A stretch of 43,626 nucleotides of DNA from Beijerinckiaceae bacterium (GTDB lineage Bacteria > Pseudomonadota > Alphaproteobacteria > Rhizobiales > Beijerinckiaceae): positions 1 to 43,626 of the forward strand of contig CANGFE010000016.1 in the NCBI GenBank assembly GCA_947453155.1, read 5' to 3'. A model generated the notes under the pieces. That model worked only from the letters and a program-made list of their open reading frames with translations, had not been told where the DNA came from and did not search any database. Positions 16,651-23,398 of this stretch are shown here, one piece after another. The position numbers were made by a program, and so were the translations under genes. The stretch's first letter is position 1. Each line of letters begins with the position of its first letter.

Positions 16651-17170
16651 TTCGATCAAACCCTTAAGCTACGAGACCATCTGTATATTTCCCGCATGAC
16701 CCGACGGCCAGAATTTTCCGCCTCCAAGGTCATTTGGGAAATAATGGGGGCCAGATGGGTAAGAAAAGGTGCCGCGTCCAAAAGGCTTTTGTCCGATAGG
16801 GTGGGGCGGCGCTTCAAAATGTCCGAAACCGATGCGCCAATCCTAGCGGACGCGCAGATCAACTTTTTCTGCCGCCGGAATTGGGTCCTTGCACAGGCCT
16901 CTGGTGATCATTCCCTGCATTGTCGAGCGCGCTTTGGACATTGGACAGCCGCTCTGCTCGCGCTCGAACCGCCCTAGCGCCCTCTACAAACCAGCCAAGC
17001 TTTCGCTAAACTGTTGCTATTTAACAACAATTACAAATGAACTCGCGTCTGATGGCCTCTAGCCTGTCGCGAGACTCGGATTTCATTGCTAACGTCTCAG
17101 TATGTGAAACATAGTTTTCGCATAGAGAGATATCAAAGCTCTCACGGGTCTTACTTTCTGGAGGTTGAAT
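16651..17170. other. 520-nt intergenic region between GT41 gene and porin 2
   Basis: No supported gene is present; the plus-strand frame 16576-16977 overlaps the GT41 coding sequence and looks like a shadow. It must hold the divergent promoters of the GT41 gene and porin 2. A dyad TGTTG-N8-CAACA (17012-17029) lies in an AT-rich patch and could be an operator for porin 2. The end carries GGAGGT six nt before the porin ATG. Confidence 0.35.
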
Positions 17171-18790
17171 ATGAAGCTCGCCAAGAGTCTTCTCCTCGGT
17201 TCCGCATCTGCCTTTGTGGCGCTCGCGGGGGCCGGGGCTGCGGATCTGCCCATGCGCAAGGCAGCACCGGTTGAATATGTGCGGGTCTGCGACACGTTCG
17301 GCGCGGGCTTCTTTATCATTCCTGGCACGGAGACTTGCGTGAAGATCGGTGGCCGCGTGCGCGCCGACTTTGCCATGTCAGGCCGCCAGGACATTTACGC
17401 CAGCAATGTTTTCGCAACATCCAATGCCGGCAATGTCGTGGGCGGTTATGTTTACAACACAGCGATTACCGCCAATGCGACATCTACCGCGACAGCGCAG
17501 CCATTTGTCGGCGGCACTTTGGGCGCTGTTTATGGCGGCGCGTCGACGTCAACACAGACAGGTTATGTCGCGGCCAATGGCGTGTCGGGCAAATCATCCA
17601 ACCTCTATGGGTGGGAAGCGCGCGCGCGTATTGATTTTGATGCGCGCACACCCACGCCCTATGGCACGGTGCAAGCGGTCGCCTCGCTGCGTCTGGCGCG
17701 CACCACGGGCGTGTTGGCAGAAGCGGGGCCGGGCCTCTCATCATCATCCGCTTCGCCGACATTGGAATCGGCTTACATTCGCTTTGCGGGTTTCACCTTT
17801 GGTGTGGCGCGCGATAATTTCGCCTTCATGCCCTCGACCTTTTATGGCGCTGGACATTGGGCGAGCTTTGCCAATGGCGCGAAGCAAATTGCCTACACAG
17901 CTCTCTTGGGCGGCGGCATAGCCGCCACGATTGCTCTGCAAGATGCGACCGACACAACAGCCGGTGGCGTGAATGCTCTGGGCACAGTGTCCACTTATGC
18001 GCCAGGTGTTTTGATTGGCCCGAGCGCGACCAATACAACGCCGGATGCTTTGGCCTTCGGCACACCCGCCTATGCTTATAATCATCTGCCGCAGATCAAT
18101 GGTCGCATCGACTTTGATCAAACATGGGGCTCTGTTTCGGCCATGGGTGCGGTGGGGCGTGCGGTGGCTGTCAATCCGGCTGGCACTTATGATCAGTCAA
18201 AAATGACTTATGCCGTTGGTGCAGGCATGAAATTCAATCTGCCGCAAATGGCCGCGGGTGATGTGCTCTGGCTCAATGCGGCTTATGCCAATGGCATGAC
18301 CGAATATACGACCAATTGGACATCATTCAAATCATCCGACACGCGTCGCAATGTGGGTGGCTATGTTGTCAATCATACCTCATGGATTGTGACATCGGGC
18401 GGCATTGAAACTTTGAAGTCGTGGAACATCGCGGCCATCTTCACCCATTTCTGGACGCCGATGTGGCGTCATTCTTTCCTCGCCAGCTATGGCGCGGTGG
18501 ATGGCACCAGCACATCACGCGCTTTGGCTTGGTCGCAAACGGGCGCTTTTGGTGATGCGCGCGTGTGGAATCTGGGCACGCAACTCGCTTTCATTCCCAC
18601 GAAAGATTTCGAGATTGGTGTCGACGTTCTTTATGCCCGCGTCGCGCAAGACATTCGCCGCCTAGATGGTGCCAATGTCGCTGGCGGTACATCGGGGGCC
18701 TTCACCAATGTCGGCACTTACGCATCCTCCGTCTCGCGGGTGAGCAACGGCAACTGGACAGGCCGCCTGCGTGTGGAGCGCACCTTCTGA
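17171..18790 (+). CDS. alphaproteobacterial porin, paralogue 2
   Basis: This 539-residue outer-membrane porin has a signal peptide (MKLAKSLLLGSASAFVALAG, cleavage after GAG/AGA-A) and the family start ADLPMRKAAPVEYVRVCDTF. It also has the second cysteine in GTETCVKIGG, the shared strands WTSFKSSDTRRNVGGYVVNH and DFEIGVDVLYARVAQDIRRL, and the C-terminal RLRVERTF. It is clearly a paralogue of the flanking porins, but its codon use is ordinary for the region (Asn mostly AAT, many GCG), unlike paralogue 1. Its terminator is of a different type. This suggests lower or conditional expression. ATG 17171 follows GGAGGT at 17160-17165; an upstream TTG is not needed. Confidence 0.93.
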   Translation: MKLAKSLLLGSASAFVALAGAGAADLPMRKAAPVEYVRVCDTFGAGFFIIPGTETCVKIGGRVRADFAMSGRQDIYASNVFATSNAGNVVGGYVYNTAITANATSTATAQPFVGGTLGAVYGGASTSTQTGYVAANGVSGKSSNLYGWEARARIDFDARTPTPYGTVQAVASLRLARTTGVLAEAGPGLSSSSASPTLESAYIRFAGFTFGVARDNFAFMPSTFYGAGHWASFANGAKQIAYTALLGGGIAATIALQDATDTTAGGVNALGTVSTYAPGVLIGPSATNTTPDALAFGTPAYAYNHLPQINGRIDFDQTWGSVSAMGAVGRAVAVNPAGTYDQSKMTYAVGAGMKFNLPQMAAGDVLWLNAAYANGMTEYTTNWTSFKSSDTRRNVGGYVVNHTSWIVTSGGIETLKSWNIAAIFTHFWTPMWRHSFLASYGAVDGTSTSRALAWSQTGAFGDARVWNLGTQLAFIPTKDFEIGVDVLYARVAQDIRRLDGANVAGGTSGAFTNVGTYASSVSRVSNGNWTGRLRVERTF

Positions 18791-18812
18791 TTGTGTGGGA
18801 TGATGAAAACGG

Positions 18813-18845
18813 AAACGGCGGGCTCAGGCCCGCCGTTTTCTTTTG
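18813..18845 (+). terminator. intrinsic terminator of porin 2
   Basis: The stem AAACGGCGGGC / GCCCGCCGTTT is followed by TTCTTTTG, 22 nt after the porin 2 stop. It belongs to the GGCGGGC stem type used by thrS and folE, not to the type used by the other two porins. Confidence 0.88.
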
Positions 18846-18890
18846 ATGCTGATGATGACAAGCGATCTACGTGACGCGCCGCATCTGATC

Positions 18891-18927
18891 CCCCTCCCCA
18901 CGGCGGGGAGGGCTGGGGTGGGGGTGT
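18891..18927. repeat. GC-rich dispersed repeat, copy A
   Basis: CCCCTCCCCACGGCGGGGAG followed by GGCTGGGGTGGGGGTG is an imperfect inverted repeat. A second copy with the same GGGGAGGGCTGGGGT core is at 21743-21787. Confidence 0.55.
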
Positions 18928-19235
18928 CCGGGTCTTTCCCATAAGCCTCCATCCCAACCAGCCGCCCAACTGTGGCCGGACTGCCACGCTTGTGGCTGAA
19001 AAGCGGCCTGTGCACCTCTTTTGGTCAATTTGCGGGAGACGAAGGTATCTGTCCTCGTTACAGTATAGCCCATGCCTTCGGATTCCCCGAGGCGCGGTCT
19101 GTCGCTTGTCTGAATATTTGGGCAGGGGGCGGGCAGGGTTCTTCAGCCTGATGTCGCGCATTTTAAGACATCGGACGGAAGGGCCTTTCATTTCAACCGA
19201 ATGATTTTTTCGAAGTCATTTTTTGGAGGTTTTTC

Positions 19236-20639
19236 ATGAAGCTCGCCAAGAGCCTTCTCCTCGGTTCGGCCACTGCCTTCGTTGCAGTTGCTGGCGCCAA
19301 TGCCGCCGATCTTCCCTCGAAGAAGGCAGCCCCCGTCAATTACGTGAAGGTCTGCGACGCCTACGGCGCGGGCTTCTATACGATCCCCGGTACTGACACT
19401 TGCATTAAAGTCGGTGGCCGTGTGCGTGCTGACTATGCAATGTCGGGCAAGCAGGACATCTATAGCACAACTGGCGCCACGATTGCTCGCGACACTGGTG
19501 CGAAGACCAACGTTGTCAGCACTGCTGGCTCTGTTCAGAACATTTATGGTTGGGAAGCACGTGGCCGCGTAGACCTCGATGCACGTACTCCAACAGCTTA
19601 TGGCACTGTTCAGTCTGTTGCCTCTATCCGCCTTGCACGCACAACGGGCACGTTGGATGTGAGCGGCCCGAGCACGTCTGCCACGAGCGCTGCGGCAACA
19701 CTCGAATCGGCTTATATTCGTTTCGCTGGCTTCACCTTCGGTGCAGCACGTGACAACTTCTCCTTCATGCCGTCGCTCTTCTACGGGGCTGGTCACTGGT
19801 CGTCGTTTGCGAACGGTGCGAAGCAGATTGCTTACACAGCAGTTCTCGGTGGCGGCTTCTCGGCGACGCTCGCTATCCAAGATCAGACGGATACCACTGC
19901 GGGTCAGTTGGCTTTGAACACGGCTACTCAGAGCTCGTATAATAGCTTCCCGCAGGTCAACGCGCGTATCGACTTTGATCAGTCATGGGGCTCCATGTCG
20001 GTTGTTGGTGCAACTGCGGCTGACAAGTCTGTTGTGTCTTCATCCGCTGGCACGCAGTCATCCAAGCAAGCCTATGCCGTTGGCGCTGGCGTGAAGAATA
20101 ATCTGCCGCAGCTGGCAGCTGGTGACACTCTCTGGCTCAATGGTGGCTGGGCGAACGGCATGACGGAATACACGATCAACTGGACATCGTTTAAATCGTC
20201 AGACACCAAGCGCAATGTCGGCAATTACGTTGCTGGTCAACCGTCTTGGGTCTATTCAACGGCTGGTGGTATTGAACTCGTCAAGTCGTGGAATGTTGCC
20301 GCTGTCTTCCAGCATTTCTGGGCACCGCAATGGCGTCAGGCTTTCCTCGCCACTTATGGCGCTATGAATGGCACCACGCAGTCTAAGGCTGCGGCTCTTT
20401 CTGCGAATGGCTTTGGTGACACCAAGGTCTGGAACATCGGCACACAGCTCGCTTTCCTTCCCACGAAGGATTTTGAAATCGGTGTTGACGTCCTTTATGC
20501 GCGTGTCGAGCAGGACATCCGCCGCACGGGTACGGGTACGGCAACAACCGTCTGCGCCGTGGCGACAGACGCATCCTGCGTTACTCGTGAAAAGGCGGGC
20601 AACTGGACCGGTCGCCTTCGCGTCGAGCGTACGTTCTAA
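19236..20639 (+). CDS. alphaproteobacterial porin, paralogue 3
   Basis: This 467-residue outer-membrane porin has a signal peptide identical to paralogue 1 at the protein level (MKLAKSLLLGSATAFVAVAG, then ANA and ADLPSKKAAP), cysteines in KVCDAYGAG and GTDTCIKVGG, and an extra pair near the C-terminus (TTVCAVATDASCVTRE). The final strand is RLRVERTF. It is the shortest of the three and lacks the loop expansion found near residues 65-150 of the others, so it may be closest to the usual family size. Codon use is intermediate. The ribosome site TGGAGG precedes the ATG by 8 nt. Its 3' untranslated region matches that of paralogue 1. Confidence 0.93.
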   Translation: MKLAKSLLLGSATAFVAVAGANAADLPSKKAAPVNYVKVCDAYGAGFYTIPGTDTCIKVGGRVRADYAMSGKQDIYSTTGATIARDTGAKTNVVSTAGSVQNIYGWEARGRVDLDARTPTAYGTVQSVASIRLARTTGTLDVSGPSTSATSAAATLESAYIRFAGFTFGAARDNFSFMPSLFYGAGHWSSFANGAKQIAYTAVLGGGFSATLAIQDQTDTTAGQLALNTATQSSYNSFPQVNARIDFDQSWGSMSVVGATAADKSVVSSSAGTQSSKQAYAVGAGVKNNLPQLAAGDTLWLNGGWANGMTEYTINWTSFKSSDTKRNVGNYVAGQPSWVYSTAGGIELVKSWNVAAVFQHFWAPQWRQAFLATYGAMNGTTQSKAAALSANGFGDTKVWNIGTQLAFLPTKDFEIGVDVLYARVEQDIRRTGTGTATTVCAVATDASCVTREKAGNWTGRLRVERTF

Positions 20640-20672
20640 TCTGATCTGAGAGGCTTCCTCTCTCTGATCGAG

Positions 20673-20708
20673 AACCCCGGTGAGCAATCACCGGGGTTTT
20701 TCTTTTTT
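20673..20708 (+). terminator. intrinsic terminator of porin 3
   Basis: The hairpin AACCCCGGTGA-GCAA-TCACCGGGGTT is identical to that of porin 1, with the tail TTTTTCTTTTTT. It is preceded by a smaller GAGAGG / CCTCTC hairpin. Confidence 0.93.
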
Positions 20709-20725
20709 GTGGCGCTACCTTTCCA

Positions 20726-20813
20726 CCGTCATTGCGAGCGGAGCGAAGCAAACCAGAGGCCTCACGTGTGGCTTCTGGATTGCCGCGTCGGCTTCGCCTC
20801 CTCGCAATGACGG
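20726..20813. repeat. REP-like intergenic palindrome, copy 3
   Basis: Outer arms CCGTCATTGCGAG (20726-20738) and CTCGCAATGACGG (20801-20813). The inner arms are partly diverged (CAAACCAGAGGC, GCTTCTGGATTG). A fragment ending CTCGCAACGACGG at about 20848-20860 may be the remnant of another copy. Confidence 0.8.
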
Positions 20814-20920
20814 GGCAGGGTTGCCTCTTTCAGCTCGGCTGCACTCCTCGCAACGACGGCAGTCTAGGCGCCACTCACCCCTACCTTCCCGCCAAGGCCA
20901 TTTCCGGCTAAGAAGGCGCC

Positions 20921-21706
20921 ATGAGCACTTTGGCCAAAACCCGCTTCGAGCAAATTGCCTTTCTGTCGTCCGGCACGCCGGATGCGGACCGGGCGCTTGC
21001 GGATTTGTCGGCCATTTATGGCAATGTCGCTCCCGAAGACGCCGATGTCATTGTCGCGCTGGGTGGCGATGGCTTGATGCTGCAAGTTCTGCATCGCTTC
21101 ATGGGCCGCAAAAAGCCGATCTATGGCATGAACCGCGGCTCGGTTGGCTTCCTCATGAATGAATTCTCAGCCGAGGCTTTGCGTGAGCGTCTGCATGCGG
21201 CGGAAGCCTCCACTGTGCATCCGCTCACCATGACGGCCACCGATGTGCATGGCGAAGTCATGAATGCGCGCGCCATCAATGAAGTCTCGGTTCTGCGCTC
21301 GTCGTATCAGGCGGCGAAAATGCGCATTTCGATTGATGGCACCGAGCGTCTGTCAGAATTGGTGGCTGATGGTTTGCTGGTTGCCACGCCCGCGGGTTCG
21401 ACGGCTTATAATCTCTCAGCCAATGGTCCGATTTTGCCGCTGGATGCGCCTTTGATGGCGCTCACACCCATCTCCGCTTTCCGTCCGCGCCGCTGGCGTG
21501 GCGCGCTTTTGCCCGACAAGGCGCGCGTGACAATCGATGTGTTGGAAGCCGATAAGCGGCCAGTGGCTGCAGTTGCTGATCATTTTGAAATTCGCAATGT
21601 CATGAAAGTCGAGATTGCGATGGATCACGCCACCGGTCTCACTCTCTTGCATGATCCGGGACATTCGCTGGATGAGCGCATCCTGCGCGAGCAATTCGGC
21701 AATTAA
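20921..21706 (+). CDS. nadK: NAD kinase
   Basis: NadK phosphorylates NAD to NADP in the cytoplasm. The 261-residue protein has the family motifs: the GGDG nucleotide-binding site [18 protein letters not shown] (Asp50), [25 protein letters not shown], the [20 protein letters not shown] block and [12 protein letters not shown]. Length and organisation match the short alphaproteobacterial type. ATG 20921 has AGAAGG a few nt upstream. It stands alone between palindromic repeats, downstream of porin 3. Confidence 0.95.
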   Translation: MSTLAKTRFEQIAFLSSGTPDADRALADLSAIYGNVAPEDADVIVALGGDGLMLQVLHRFMGRKKPIYGMNRGSVGFLMNEFSAEALRERLHAAEASTVHPLTMTATDVHGEVMNARAINEVSVLRSSYQAAKMRISIDGTERLSELVADGLLVATPAGSTAYNLSANGPILPLDAPLMALTPISAFRPRRWRGALLPDKARVTIDVLEADKRPVAAVADHFEIRNVMKVEIAMDHATGLTLLHDPGHSLDERILREQFGN

Positions 21707-21742
21707 GCGCTGATTGGCGCGTTCATCGGAAAGATCGCGCTA

Positions 21743-21787
21743 ACCCCACCCCTTAACCTCCGCTCAAGGGGGAGGGCTGGGGTAGTG
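21743..21787. repeat. GC-rich dispersed repeat, copy B
   Basis: CCCCACCCCTTAACCTCCGC followed by AAGGGGGAGGGCTGGGGTAG is an imperfect palindrome sharing the GGGGAGGGCTGGGGT core with copy A at 18891-18927. Confidence 0.55.
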
Positions 21788-21836
21788 GTCTACGGATGTT
21801 GCTCGTTGTTTTAAAATGCAGCGCGCTTTTTAAGAG

Positions 21837-21922
21837 CCGTCATTGCGATCGGTAGGCAAAGCAATCCAGAAGGCAAAGCGTGAGGCTTTTCTGGATTGCT
21901 TCGCTCACCTTCGCAATGACGG
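21837..21922. repeat. REP-like intergenic palindrome, copy 4
   Basis: It begins CCGTCATTGCGA (21837-21848) and ends TCGCAATGACGG (21911-21922), with inner arms AAGCAATCCAGA and TCTGGATTGCTT. It lies at the 3' side of the winged-helix gene. Confidence 0.82.
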
Positions 21923-21926
21923 CTTG

Positions 21927-22274
21927 TCAGCCCTCAGCAGGGACAGCGATTTCCGCGATCCGCTTCCAGGACTCCAAATCCTTCACCACGAAGCCATAGC
22001 TTGTGCGCTGGACCATGTCCTTTTCCTCGAGCCGCAGCAGTTTGCGGCGCAGGGTTTCGCGTGGGATTTCCATGAAATCAGACAGGGACACAATGTTCGC
22101 CGGTTTCAAGAACATCAAATTTCCAGGGCTCTGGTCGAAGTTCAGTCGGCCCAAGGCAAAGAAAATCAAGACTTCATCGAAATCGATTCCGTGGTGCCCG
22201 CGCATCGAGCCCAGCAGTTTAAAAATTTTGGCCGCATAGCGGGCCAAAGTCGCAAGTTCGTTCTTTTCGCTCAC
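21927..22274 (-). CDS. small winged-helix DNA-binding protein
   Basis: This 115-residue soluble protein has a central helical region (IDFDEVLIFFALGRLNFDQS). A probable winged helix-turn-helix follows: NIVSLSDFMEIPRETLRRKL as the HTH, then LRLEEKDMVQRTSYGFVVKD as the wing. The pattern resembles the DNA-binding part of Crp/IclR/MarR-type regulators, but I do not recognise a specific family and see no ligand domain. It is divergent from the FnrN-like gene with about 270 nt between the starts, so the two could cross-regulate. A palindromic repeat follows its stop closely. Confidence 0.7.
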   Translation of the reverse strand: MSEKNELATLARYAAKIFKLLGSMRGHHGIDFDEVLIFFALGRLNFDQSPGNLMFLKPANIVSLSDFMEIPRETLRRKLLRLEEKDMVQRTSYGFVVKDLESWKRIAEIAVPAEG

Positions 22275-22457
22275 AATTGCTCTCCAAAACGAGGGGAAGG
22301 CTAGTGAGGATTTGCTTATATTTCAACCGGCAAAGCTTCAGCTGCCCATAATGCGCGCTATCGCCAAGCTTGGTTTTGCTCTTTATTTGCCTCTATTTTC
22401 GCTGGCTTCCGCTTAGTCTTGCTTGTGCCCTTCAGGGGGTGCATACTGACTTTGTCC

Positions 22458-22471
22458 CTGATGCAGATCAG
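22458..22471. promoter_or_regulatory. candidate FNR/FnrN box (anaerobox)
   Basis: CTGAT-GCAG-ATCAG is a perfect dyad with the 5-4-5 geometry of the FNR site (consensus TTGAT-N4-ATCAA, one change per half-site). It lies in the divergent intergenic region, 73 nt before the preferred start of the FnrN-like gene, where autoregulation is known in rhizobia. No other good match was noticed in the window. Confidence 0.5.
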
Positions 22472-22543
22472 AAAAGCTGTTCGCAGTGTAACCGTGGTGG
22501 TAAAGAACCAACCATGTCCGCAGAAACCGCTCGAGGAACGACC

Positions 22544-23287
22544 ATGGCAAGCCCTTCGCAGGCCCATTTGGTGACCCCGCTCACGCTCTGCCCCAACGCC
22601 AAGCCCGCGACACATTGCGAGCAGTGCCGCGTCCGGAGCCTCTCGCTCTGTGGGGCGCTGGAGCCTGACGAATTGTCAGAGCTCGACCGGCTGTCGCGCC
22701 CGCTCACCCTATCGGCCCGCGAGACCATCTTCGAGCAGGACGAGCTGGCTGATGCGGTCTTCAACATTACCGCCGGCTCGGCGCGCCTCTATCGGCTCTT
22801 GCCCGATGGGCGGCGGCAGATCGTCGGCTTTGCCCTGCCGGGCGATTTTTTGGGCCTGTCGCTGACGGAGCGGAATGCTTTTTCCGCTGATGCGCTGACC
22901 CCGCTCACCGCCTGCCAATTCTCGCGTCAGGCTTTTTCGGATTTCGTCGATGCCAAGCCGCATGTGCTGCGAAAGCTGCACCAGCTGGCGAGCCATGAGC
23001 TCTCCATGGCGCAGGAGCAGATGGTGATCTTGGGCCGCCGCACGGCGGAGGAGAAGATCGCCGCCTTTCTGATTGGCCTGCGCAAGCGCTGGGCACGGCT
23101 GTCGCAGCAATCCGTCACCATCCCGCTGCCGATGACGCGCCAGGATATTGGCGATTTTCTCGGCCTGACGGTGGAAACGGTGAGCCGCATGCTGACGCGG
23201 CTGGCGCGCGAAAAGGCCATTCTGATCGTGCCCGACGGCGTGCGCCTGCTCGATGTGAAGCGCATCGAAGGCCTAGCCGAATCCTGA
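22544..23287 (+). CDS. Crp/Fnr-family regulator, FnrN-like oxygen sensor
   Basis: This 247-residue transcription factor has a cysteine cluster C16, C25, C28 and C36 near the N-terminus (HCEQCRVRSLSLCGAL gives the C-X2-C-X7-C arrangement of rhizobial FnrN/FixK1). A further C124 sits in TACQFSRQAF, so the four ligands of an oxygen-labile [4Fe-4S] cluster are available. A cyclic-nucleotide-like beta-roll follows (GSARLYRLLPDGRRQIVGFA, LPGDFLGLS). The C-terminal HTH is RQDIGDFLGLTVETVSRMLT, whose E-T-V-S-R recognition helix matches FNR specificity for TTGAT. ATG 22544 has GAGGA 6 nt upstream; ATG 22514 is an alternative. It probably activates microaerobic genes. Confidence 0.9.
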   Translation: MASPSQAHLVTPLTLCPNAKPATHCEQCRVRSLSLCGALEPDELSELDRLSRPLTLSARETIFEQDELADAVFNITAGSARLYRLLPDGRRQIVGFALPGDFLGLSLTERNAFSADALTPLTACQFSRQAFSDFVDAKPHVLRKLHQLASHELSMAQEQMVILGRRTAEEKIAAFLIGLRKRWARLSQQSVTIPLPMTRQDIGDFLGLTVETVSRMLTRLAREKAILIVPDGVRLLDVKRIEGLAES

Positions 23288-23299
23288 TAGGGTCCGCAA

Positions 23300-23381
23300 C
23301 GTCATTGCGAGGCGGCCCATCGGGCCGGCGTGGCAAGCCAGAGCCAAAGCTGGTTTGCTTCGCTTCGCTCGCGATGACGGC
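23300..23381. repeat. REP-like intergenic palindrome, copy 5
   Basis: It begins CGTCATTGCGAGG (23300) and ends GCTCGCGATGACGG plus C (to 23381), a slightly diverged copy. It fills almost all of the gap between the FnrN-like gene and the first Mo-hydroxylase gene. Confidence 0.78.
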
Positions 23382-23398
23382 GTCAATTGAGCGATCCC

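Larger units (their letters stand above)
18791..19235. other. 445-nt intergenic region between porins 2 and 3
   Basis: It holds the porin 2 terminator and a GC-rich repeat (both listed separately), then about 300 nt with no supported gene. The last 60 nt before porin 3 are AT-rich and include AATGA-N11-TCATT (near 19199-19219), just ahead of the ribosome site TGGAGG; this is a possible regulatory dyad. Confidence 0.4.

Noticed and set aside
16576-16977. 133-residue plus-strand frame over the start of the GT41 gene and the gap before porin 2
   Set aside because: Its first part is antisense to the GT41 N-terminus; the rest has no ribosome site or recognisable features.
20726-21922. Possible CRISPR array from repeated CGTCATTGCGAG units
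   Set aside because: Copies are single palindromes scattered between genes, not regularly spaced direct repeats with unique spacers, and no cas genes are present.
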